Shown here in pieces: positions 36,001-47,900 of a stretch of DNA of 64,000 nucleotides. The position numbers and the translations under genes are program-made. Under the pieces are notes generated by a model. It had not been told where the DNA came from, searched no databases, and was given only the letters and a program-made list of their open reading frames with translations. This DNA is from Branchiostoma floridae. Its lineage: Eukaryota > Chordata > Leptocardii > Amphioxiformes > Branchiostomatidae. The DNA is taken from positions 16,470,069 to 16,534,068 of the forward strand of contig NC_049984.1 in assembly GCF_000003815.2 (NCBI RefSeq), given 5' to 3'. Within the stretch, counting starts at the first letter, position 1. Each line of letters opens with the position of its first letter.

Positions 36001-39000
36001 CAACCTTCCGGATGTTTGTAGTTCTCCGTGATGTCTTCCCTTTCCTTAGAGCCCACTTTCTTGGTGATAGCTGTATTATGGTTGGCTCAAAATCACCGTC
36101 CGGGTCCTCGTAAACCTAAAATGCAAAATAGATTCAATCATAATCATAATCATAATCATAATCATAATCATAATCATAATCATAATCATAATCATAATCA
36201 TAATCATAATCATAATCATAATCATAATCTGGTCAACGCACGTTTTCTCTCTTATTACGCTTGATCGAAATATCATAAGAATCTTGGAAGAGAAATTGAG
36301 ACATCACTTCTCATTCTTTGCAGTGACTTTGGAGGTAATAATGTAATTCAGCCCTCAGTGAAATAATTATTGAGATTAGTGAATCAGACGCTCAACAGTC
36401 TGCCAACTGTCAGTCTACAACAACGAACCGAGTCCAGTAGAAACTGTGCGCAATATATAGCACTGGTGTGTCATCAGAAACAAGAAAGCTTCTGAAAGAA
36501 GCTGGCCGGTGCGTATTTTGGAAAAAGCCTGGATGTTAAACAAAATTACATGAAAGGTATAGTTTTTAAGTATCGAATTACTGAATTGATCTGTCTTCTA
36601 TTAACAAAACATTACGTGAGATTTGTCTAACAAAGAAAAAAATTGTTACAAGTGGGGTTCGAACCCCCGATCCACGGCTGCAAAAGCAAATCGCTATCTG
36701 CACCCAGCGCCTTAGACCGTTCGGCCACGCTGACTCAATTACGTAATCATGCGTATAGAAGGGCTATTAGAAGGGTTTGGTTAAATTGACCGATCCATGC
36801 ATGCATCCATCCATGCATCCATGCAAACCAAACGAATGGTTGAAAGAACCGCTTCTCCCGTCTCAAAGCCGGTGCTACGCACCGGCAAAAAACAGACCCA
36901 TAGAGGCTGCTGAGGAAACGTCAACGAAAACTTTACCTGGAATACCATCCTGTCAGCGTTCACTGCGGCAAACACGACCCCGGTGTCAAACGGCAGGTAG
37001 ACCTGCCCGTTCTTTACCGCAGTCACGGGGCACGGGCCGCACTGGAACACTCCTATAGGAAATAACGAAGTTCATAACAAAGTTTAAAACAAAAGTCATG
37101 ATCAGAAAATAAAAGAGACTAGTCACTCTCTTTACACTGCCATTGCTTTATTCACACCAACGTTTGGGTGACCGTCTGTAACCGTCGGGCAGTTCTGACT
37201 GGTTCACATAGTTTGAAACAGCTCTCAGTTCGAATTCATATGTGGACCTACAAATGTGTGAGCATTGAACTCTGATCTGTGAGCAGCGCCACCTGTCCTG
37301 CAGTACAATGTGAACCAATCTGAATTGCCCTGAAGAAGGTGACAGACGGTCATCACCGAAACGTTGTTGAGAATACAGCAATGGCTGTGTAACAATTTGT
37401 TCAGTGACGTACCAACATGATGAAACTTTTCATGGAGGGAAAGTCAGAAATTTTGTTTGTACTTTTTATATTCATGATAAGTTCAAATCAGCCTGCTCGC
37501 TTCTTTTCGTTGAGGCCATGAGGAAGGATATGCAAATCTGAATAATTAATGAGGAAATCATGTTAACCTTCCCTGTCATATTATAGGACTATTGCAACAT
37601 GTGATATTTGTAACTGAGACAGAGAAGAATGTAGATAGATACATATTACGCAAATAATGATCTAATTTGCATGATTAATGAAAAATGCTATAATCCCATT
37701 GTGGTATATTTCTTACTTGTGGCATTTGGAAGTAATGTACATCATTGAACATTAATCATGCAAATGAGGACCATAGTCAGTTCAGTCATCCATCAGGTGA
37801 CGCTATAATGAGGTCCGCATTTGCATAAATTATCAGAAAATGTGATTGAAGCCTTCATTCTGAACATAGATTGCGCACGTCAGCTATTTGGGTGATCAAT
37901 TGATATAATCTATAATCAATTGATATAATTTATGCAAATGANNNNNNNNNNNNNNNNNNNNNNNNNNNNNNNNNNNNNNNNNNNNNNNNNNNNNNNNNNN
38001 NNNNNNNNNNNNNNNNNNNNNNNNNNNNNNNNNNNNNNNNNNNNNNNNNNNNNNNNNNNNNNNNNNNNNNNNNNNNNNNNNNNNNNNNNNNNNNNNNNNN
38101 NNNNNNNNNNNNNNNNNNNNNNNNNNNNNNNNNNNNNNNNNNNNNNNNNNNNNNNNNNNNNNNNNNNNNNNNNNNNNNNNNNNNNNNNNNNNNNNNNNNN
38201 NNNNNNNNNNNNNNNNNNNNNNNNNNNNNNNNNNNNNNNNNNNNNNNNNNNNNNNNNNNNNNNNNNNNNNNNNNNNNNNNNNNNNNNNNNNNNNNNNNNN
38301 NNNNNNNNNNNNNNNNNNNNNNNNNNNNNNNNNNNNNNNNNNNNNNNNNNNNNNNNNNNNNNNNNNNNNNNNNNNNNNNNNNNNNNNNNNNNNNNNNNNN
38401 NNNNNNNNNNNNNNNNNNNNNNNNTTGAATTTAAGGTGGACTTAAAAGGATCCGGGTTGAATTTAAGTTGGACGCTGTGACATGACGGTGGGGCAACAAC
38501 AACACCCCCCCCCCCCCCGACCCCCGATCCGGCAGTCTATCGGGACAAATCTGTGGCTTCGAAGCCAGGCCGGCGCTACATCCCTAACGGGCACCAGTGC
38601 AATTGGGACCTAGACCTAAGGAAAAGAATGCAAAGATGCTGGATTCACAAGCAAGTGTTTATCGTCACTTCTACATCCAAACTTTCATAGAAATCAATCT
38701 CCAGATCATATCAATTTTGCATAGAATACACAGTAAAAACTAGAAAAGCTTAGTACGATACTACCTACATATAAGGCCTCTTTATCCATTGTCTTTCGAC
38801 GAACGCTTGGTTTTTCTCAGGGCGCAGTCGTATGTCGTCGTGCGGTTATGATGTCATAGAGTTTTTAAGCAGGCTGTGACAGAAACGATCACCAACAAGA
38901 ATGCCTTACCAGAAGAAGTCGCTAGACGGTTTGGGCACGCCTTGGTCGTCCAAGTAGCTGTCGATAGTCATTGAATAGTCCACGTCAACCCCCGAATTGA

Positions 39001-40506
39001 AATTGGTGATGCTCCGGGCCGGGATGCCCAAGCACCGGAGTACTGGAGAAAAACAAAACAAAGTGATAGGTCTACTATAAAGGTCTATTACCCGAGGGCT
39101 AATTGCAAATACATCTAAAATCAGGATGATACATGGTGAATAAAATGATATTGATAACTATATTACAATCCCCTATAATTGATAAAGTCTAGCTTTGTCG
39201 GCTATTGAAGTCAGCGGACTTCATCTTTAAATGCGCAGTGGAATACGAATGTACATATTTTGTCTGAAATTTCAAGTTGAAGAATTTTTCAATTTCCGTC
39301 TGTAGCATTTTGGATACGTTCTTCGGGCACGCCTTGGTCGTCCAAGTAGCTGTCGATAGTCATTGAATAGTCCACGTCAACCCCCGAATTGAAATTGGTG
39401 ATGCTCCGGGCCGGGATGCCCAAGCACCGGAGTACTGGAGAAAAACAAAACAAAGTGATAGGTCTACTATAAAGGTCTATTATCAAGTCATACCCGAGGG
39501 TACCACGTTGTTACCACGGGTTGATAGAGTACTAATCCCGGTAACTCTAAACTTCACTTCCTGTCAAAAAGCACCATCAAATAGACACGTCGAAAATGAT
39601 CTCTCCCTTCACGAAGGTAAATGTTTAAAAAGAAAGTCTTTTTACCTGTAGTCATAACGCCGGAGAAGGTTAGGCACTCCGCGTACTTCACCGGCTGTCG
39701 CTCCTGGAACCACTGCAGAAGGATCTCCACACTCCCGTTCCAGGCGACTGGAGCTGTCCCATCTAAATAGGGTCCAAACGGCTTTCCTACCAAGACCCCC
39801 TTGTCGTCATTACTGTTAACCTATCAATCGAACATTGAATATGTCTTTGTATTAATTAATGATTGACTAGGTCCAAAAACATGACTCATCTAACGTCCGT
39901 GAACATAATTCCGCCAAGTCACATATATGTATACCCGCCAAAAAGATCTGCCCAAGGCTATGGAGGATAGGGAAGGATGGAGGGAGAAAGTCGTCCATCC
40001 GTGCAACCAGCACGCCCGGATGATGATGAAAGTGCCTCTAATGCAACATATTGGTTGTTAGCAAGACTAGAGCAAGGTACAGTGTACAAAGAGCACGATG
40101 TAAACTTCGAAAACAGTTCAAAAGGTTCAGACAACAGTGCTATAGTTCAAATGTTTCACTTTCAATTTGCTGCAACAGAAACCTCTCAGACATTGTTTTC
40201 AGCGTTGTGGATATATGCATGTAATAAACGTTAATGTGAACAAAACACTAACATTACAGCTTAGTCCTGAAAGTTTAACTCACCATTTTCGACATGGCCC
40301 TGCTGACCCACACCGCAGTCCTCTTGGAGTTGACTGTGAGTCCCGACCTGTACAGCAGCCACAGACACACCTCGAGGATCCCCGGCTCAAACTGGTTGAT
40401 AGAGGATTGTTTGTGAATAAAAGTAGACATCGATATTTACAGGAAAATACATGATGTAGCCTGACAAACAGCTGCTTTCTTCGTGGTGTAATCATAACGG
40501 AACACA

Positions 40507-40580
<74 letters not shown>

Positions 40581-41198
40581 GACAGAGAGAGACAGAGACA
40601 GAGGCAGAGAAAGAGAGATTTATGCGACTGAAAGCTTAAGCTCATTTCCACATAATGGAAACCGTCTGGTTATCGTTACGTCATCAGCTTGTCATGGGAA
40701 TCAATGGGAGGAAATTTAAAGATTATTGTAACAGTCAAAGATGAATGATTTTTTTTAACTAAAAGAGGTCGGCGGAGCTGTATCGTAGACATAGAACATA
40801 TGACATTACCTGTCCGAAGTTCCACGGTCGCTTGCTAATGTTGTCCTTGCCCCCGAAGTACTGGTACCCATGTTCGTTCAGCACGTATTCCTCCAGCTTG
40901 GCGTCATCAGGAAGGTACGTCCGATCGTCTGAAAGGTATATGTTTTGCTTATATGTTATTTTAAACAATGTAGTCATCATTATGTTCCCTTCTATCTGTC
41001 TTACCACATCAACCCCATAGATTCTGCCGGATGCCCTACATCTAACACCTCCACTTTAACAGGAATGACGTTATTAGGGCTTTCTCAAGAATGTCTTGAA
41101 CCCCATAATTCTTACGTGTGTATATCCGAGAGTTTACTGATTACGTGCTCATGTGTGTATGTGTGTTCGTATGTGTCTGTGGCTGTGTGTGTGTGTGT

Positions 41199-41254
<56 letters not shown>

Positions 41255-41286
41255 GTGCTCGTGTGTGTCTGTGACTGTGTATGTGG

Positions 41287-41337
<51 letters not shown>

Positions 41338-44300
41338 TGTGTGTGCGTGTGTGTATGTGTGTGTGTATGCGCGGGTGTGTCTGTCTGTGTTTCCACACAT
41401 ATTTGTGATCAGCAATAACCTGAGAATCTCAGTTTGGATTATGATAACATCTAGTACTAGTATGTATATAGCTGTTGGTTAGATGGTCCTAGTGAGTGAC
41501 CTTGGTACTGCAGTTGAATGATCTTTTAAATATGTTATGGCCTTCCTTCTTCAATTGACTTTTTTAATGTGGCGGGTTTTTGATAAACTTTTGAGAGTCG
41601 ACGCAAAAACCAAGCGTAATTACCCTTTTAAGGCGCCCTCTCACTGCACTTGCGCCAAGCTTGCGTCACTGCGGGGTTCGTTCACTGCGTCACAGTTTTG
41701 TTATTAATTCGTTCTATCTCTGAAATTCGTTGAGTATCTTTCGAACACCGCAGTGACGCAAGCTTAACGCAAGTGCAGTGAGAGGACACCTTTAGCGTTA
41801 GTGATTCTGATGGGGAAGACATATCACCTTTGCACCACGGGTTGAAGAGGACGACGAAGTAGCTGATGATTGTCCGTGCACTGCGCCACTTCTTGCCATT
41901 TGACGTCGTCTCGGCGACCACGACATACCTGCCGATGATGGCGTCAGCAGGCGACGTGATGCGCACCTGCGGCAACGAGGGACAAAGGGTTTGTGTTAGG
42001 GCCTCAGTAGTACAAGCGGGTTCATGCTTCGAAGTGCGCATGCATTTGTGAGACGGGTCAAATGTCAAAGGTAAAGACCCTTACCTAGTTATAAGTTATT
42101 GTCTAGACGTTGTCTGATGCATGTCTAGACTTGTTTTGTTTATGTCTCAACTTTGACATATTAATTACCAAAAATGGAACACGCTGCGCTTGTGCACTTG
42201 GAACCATGGATAATTGACTTTGAAATTGAATTTCACTTTTTCTTACGTGCCAAGTTACTCACACTTCTCAAATCAAGTACAACAATGAATGATTTCATTA
42301 GGTTTTGAAAATACTTAGTCACAAAGTTCCTGATGCACAACTATGAATTTTATTACAAGCCAACGTTTCGATGACCATCTGTCAGGGCTATACTGATTGG
42401 TTTACAGTATACTGGAGCTAGAAGTTACAGGTTCACATTGCACTGGAGCTTGCCTTGCAATGTAGCATGCACGATTGTCGTGTAATGATTTAATAAAGTT
42501 CTTTCTTTATAAAATTACCGTACAGTATCATTGAACCTGACCTCGAAGACACACAGTGTCAGTGCCATTCCAAGTGTTATCTAATTTTTTATATTGACCA
42601 ACTTTGTCGGCAATGATTTATCCATATTGTCTGTAATCATCAAGCATTCTCATCAGTCCCAGCGAATTCAAGGCAGTTGTCATTAGTAAAGTAGCATATA
42701 TTTCCATATTTTCTTCTGTGTTTTGAATCTTCACCTTAACGTTCTGGCCTTCTGCCTTCTCCACTGCGGCGCTCCACTCTCCTTCCTTGAGGTTGTTTCC
42801 AACAAGAAGCCGTAACAGCGTGCCCTTGTTCGGCAGAGGGTTGACGCCTAGAGATGTAGAGATGTACATGAAAACCGATTAGTTTACAGTTTTTTTCAAC
42901 GGAGACCATAACAGAATGTCAAAACAGTTCGGACCAGTACTTATCTGTAACTACCCCACCATTACGACCACTTGGCTACTTTGGCCCTTGTGGTCCCTTC
43001 CATTATTTTGCAATTCGCAGAAATAATCCTTCAGTCACCAGCTGTCTGTTGTAACCGTTTTCTTCGAATTCATGTCCTTTTAAGCTGTCACCCGTAGACA
43101 GGTTTGACTATAAGAGTCTATGCTTAAAAGCTTATTGTTTCATTGCTACGACAAGTAATTCTACGGTCCCATTTAGAAAACAGGGCCGGGGCTCCTCCGG
43201 GTACTTTACTGACCTTTTTCTGCACCTTTTAAACTCGCAGTTAAAATCAACCCGGGGCGCGGCGATAAATCGACGTTGTACCCTATGGCTACCCGTAAGA
43301 AATACCGATAGGTACCCCCTCCCCCCTCGTATCCCGCACCGTGAGAAATTTGAGGCTTTTGAACCCAACACACATAACAACACCACCCCCACCCCCCCAT
43401 ACAAATGGGTAATCCAGTGACAGGGAATGTCTTACTAGTAGATCGTTCTCCCTCACGGATAAAGATGTAATAAAAACTGAAACATACATTACAATCTTTG
43501 AACACGTCATTTTGGTATGTAACTTACCATATCGGAGCTCGATCACCAGCTTGTCGTTCTCTTTGTTGAAATCCTTGTCAAACACCAGGTCCGCGCTGAA
43601 CGGCTGCCCACGTCTGACAATGCAGTTCTCCACGAACTCGTCCGTGTGATGCGCAGGTCCATTCTCCTCCTTAAGGAAGGTTATCTCCGTCACGCGCAGT
43701 GGGCCATCAGCTGTTGTGTGGAAATAAATGGCATCAAAGTTATATTTCTCTCGTCATGCTTATAATTCACTATATGTGGAAAGTTGTTGGCATCCATCTG
43801 TCTCGGAAGACAATAGTAGGCAGACAGGGTGGGTTAGGCGCCCCGTCTGCCTGGCCTGCACGTGACTTTTTAAGGTGAAGGAGGGGTGTGCACTTCCTTC
43901 TCTACCCTCTCGTCTACTGGCGCACTAAGTCCTACAGGGGCACAAAATGTGTGCAACGTTTAAGGCGGCATGAACAGATGCAGGTTTGTTGTTTGGAGTT
44001 TCCGTCTCCTACAACATTGGAAGGACTACTTTTTTTATTTGTGTGGCGGGTTCACCTACGTGCTCGACGTGTGGCTCTCCTCGACCAAGGGATCTTCATT
44101 TAACGTCCTATCCCTGTGACCTCCCTACCCGAAGCTAGGTACTTATTCGTGAAGTGAAGTGAGGAAAGTCGTGACGAATGCCTTTCCTCGCTGCACAAGT
44201 TTGGTGACATGGCAGGATTTGAACCCGGGGCCTCTTGGGTTCTGAGCCAAACGCGTTTACGTTGCGTGACCCCAAAATTATTACAGAATACAAAATAATG

Positions 44301-44907
44301 ACAGACAAATATTATACTGGCCTACAGTCACGTGCAACACTGTATAGAATAATGACAGATTTTCGCACCCGCCCAGTCGCTGCAAATGAGAACTATGTCA
44401 AAGGGCCTCTTAAGCTATTACATGTAAATTGTGAAGTACTGATTAACAAGTCTTATCATGCCTGACGCGCAACACTTCGGTAATCATTTTCATTACAATA
44501 TGGAGCCTCAGGCCTCAGCAATACTGAGAATCCAAGGGGGCGGGGCTTTCTCATGATTGGTGTAACATTTGTCATAATTTTGCATGCCCAGACAAGTAGT
44601 CTATATTCATTATATTTGGCGTTCATTTGGGACCAATGTTGTTACAATCTAAGGGCTGACATACACAGAGCAATGCTGTACATTTTATGGGTCAGGTGAC
44701 GTCACTACATTATGCACATGCACTACAAAGCAAACCGCTGTTTTTGGTCTGTTGTTGCTTTTTAGCGACGCTCTCGGAAAGCGAGCCAATTGTATGCTAT
44801 TGTGTTCGCTATACAAACATTGGAGAGGAATTTTTCAGGATTTTCATTCAAGTATTGGAGCAAGAAAGTTTAGCGATGACACGACGAAGAAGAAGGGTTT
44901 TCATAGC

Positions 44908-44938
<31 letters not shown>

Positions 44939-47900
44939 AGTTAACGTGTATAGGTCACAGATGTTCAGATAGACCTGAGTCGGGGCGAACACAATACCAC
45001 AACGCCACGCAAACGTCGACGTGAAAGCTAAACAGCATACCATGACGCGACACCGACGCAAAATTCTGGTTTTGTGACATGCATGAGTGACGTTAATTTG
45101 GGGCACATAGTAGCTTTGTTATCACATGTATATTTCACTACTTTTGCTAACTTTTGCGAGATTGAACAAATAAAGATTTTTTTTAAATTACATTCCTATT
45201 TTCGCACCGGCCCTGTCGCTCTAAATGAGAATCCTATGGGAAAGGGCCTCTTAAGCTATTACATGTAAATTGGGAAGTACTTATTAACAGACAAACCTGT
45301 CTGACCACTGTCTTATCATTCCTGAAACGCAACACTAACGCTTCTGTAATCATGTTCATTAGAACCTCAGACCCCGGCAATACTGAGATCCCAAAGGGGC
45401 GGAGCTCTCTCATGAATGTTGTCCCAGGATTTACATTTATGCTTTTTCATTACCAGACAAGTCAATTCATTGCATTTTGCACTCCTTTGGGATCAATCTT
45501 CTACAACAGATTATAGGGTAAGAACTAAGACACACACAGGCAGACGCACAGAGAGCATTAATATGCATGTGTATTTTTCACATCATCAGGTAATATCGAC
45601 ACATCATGCACATGCACGACAAACTAAACCGCTGTTTTTGGACTGTTGTTGTTTTCGAACGACGCTCTCAAGAAAAAAGCTTTTTAGTATGCTATTGTGT
45701 TCGCTATACAAGAATCCCAAACACTGGATAGAATTTTTTCTTGGCTAGACAGTTGAGCTCCCATCCCAGCAGTTATATTTGACCACATGATTTGATTCTA
45801 TGGATAACATCCGCGCGAGCATTACTTTTCACGTTATTAAAAAAAATCTCCGACGAGTCTTCACGTAAGTCCAGTCACGTACGTTTGTTGCCGCAAAGGC
45901 CAGCATGTGCCGACTTGTCCTAAAACTCGTTCTGTACCACCGCAAAACGCGCTCATGTTGTCAAACTGCCCTTAGGAGTATTCTCATCACAGTTTTTATT
46001 GTCCACAGTCCTTTAATTGGAGCCATGTAGCTTTTAATAGTGCACTTCTTTGGTCGTTTTTGTCAATCATCGATTATGGTACTCTTTTGACAAGAGGTAA
46101 TTCTATACTTGTCAGCGCATTTGCTTGTTCTCACAATTTATATATTCTCTGGCCTTAATATCCACTGATACACATAACCTAGATCAAATTGATTGGAAAG
46201 GCGGCCTAAGGTAAGTCAAATATGTTCAGATAGACCTGAGCCAAGCTGAACAATACCATGACGCGAAACCGATGCGAAATTCTGGTTTTGTGAGATGCAC
46301 AATTTACATACGTTTGGGCTCTCTATGAGGTTTCTTCCCACAAGTTTCCCCCCGATAATATACTAACGTTACGTCCATTTATGCTAAGCAAACAGTGATA
46401 TGATGTTTTTGCCATACAACAGCTTTTGTGAGATTGAGACAAACAAAACTCAACCATCTTTCAAAATTGTTACAGAAGACTAGTCTTATGAGGGCCTACG
46501 TACATATGCATGAAAGAACACAAGAATGACAACTAATCGTTGATAACTCCTATTACCGTACCCGTGCAGAATCCCGGATGGGAATCCTATGGGTGGGGCC
46601 TCTTAAGGCTAAGCTTCCAATCCGTTTTCGGTCTGTTTGTGGAAACAGAAAATAGAAATGTATACTTAAAATATACACAAGTAATGTTCACGTTCTCTTT
46701 ACATCTTGTGTAGTTTGGTGTCGTTTATGTCATACGTTTAGTTCCTAAAAGCTGTCCGGCCGGGCCCAAGTTGGGAAATGTGATGTAGGACTAAACTATT
46801 ACAGGCAGATTGGAACGTACAGATTAACAAACAAACAAACCACTGTCTTATAATCGCTGACACGCAACACTGACTAACGCTTCTGCAATCATTTTCATGA
46901 GAGTGGAGCCTCGGGCCTAGGCAACACTGAGAATTCAAGGGGGCGGGGCCCTAATGGTGTTGTGCTTTACTGATAGGTGTACTTAAGCTAAGGGCACAAC
47001 CCGCCGTACGTGCAAATACGTGCTGTTAACGTACCAAAACGTGGGCAATCTTTTGGGATCCGTAAGTGGTAAGTACCGCCTCCCTATGAACTCGTAGGGA
47101 ATCCGACAGATTTTGGAGCACGCAGACACGCCGTAGAGCTTTATGTGCTGGCAAAACTTTGTGTCGTCGGGCTGCGGATACGCCCCCCGTACATGCCAGT
47201 ACGGGCGACACGCCTGCCCTGTACAGCCTGAACGTTTTCGGAAATACATGGCGGACTTGCCTCCCAAAAAACTTACGGAAATATTGCACGTACGGCGGGT
47301 TATGCCCTTAGCTTTACGAATGATTTAAATGCATTTGGTACACATGTACCATTTCTAGGCTTTGTTAGGATGTTTTTCATTGAAAGACAAGTGAATTCAT
47401 TGCATGTTACTATAAACAATGAGCAAACTCAGCGACCCCTTGTTGGTGCGAATCCAAACAAAACTGAAAACAGGCTGGACAACCAATTTCCTTTGTACAG
47501 CAGACCATTAATTGAGGCTCTTGTTCAGAAGTCTTTGTCTTATGCTCAAATGGACGCAGTCTAAAATGATTACTGTATACTAATACAGAAAACTGGAGAA
47601 CGAAACACATGTGATCAAGATAAGGGTGTTAAAAAGTCGGGATCGTCTTTTGAAGAGTTGGTGTAATATCTCATATAGTCTGATTTTTAAAATGTCCATC
47701 ATGACCTACTTAAAGGTGGCGCCACGCAACAGAAAAACAGCTCTGTCAACTCTAAACGGACATTTTCGGCTGCACCTGGTGAGGCCGGTGTCCTTTCGAT
47801 CGTCAAACGAATTTTAGGGACTGCCCAATATTCCCGAGTCAACTAACCGTGTCTAAAGTGACACTGGCTAGATTTTCCGACGGAAAATACGCTCTGAAAA

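Noticed and set aside
36645-36734. Functional tRNA-Leu gene
   Set aside because: A and B boxes are good, but position 33 is not U and the stems pair poorly, so it is listed only as a tRNA-like pseudogene/SINE head.
39289-39486. Mutually exclusive alternative exon in TG-C
   Set aside because: The sequence is identical to the real exon and lacks its donor end and phase, so it cannot serve as an alternative exon.
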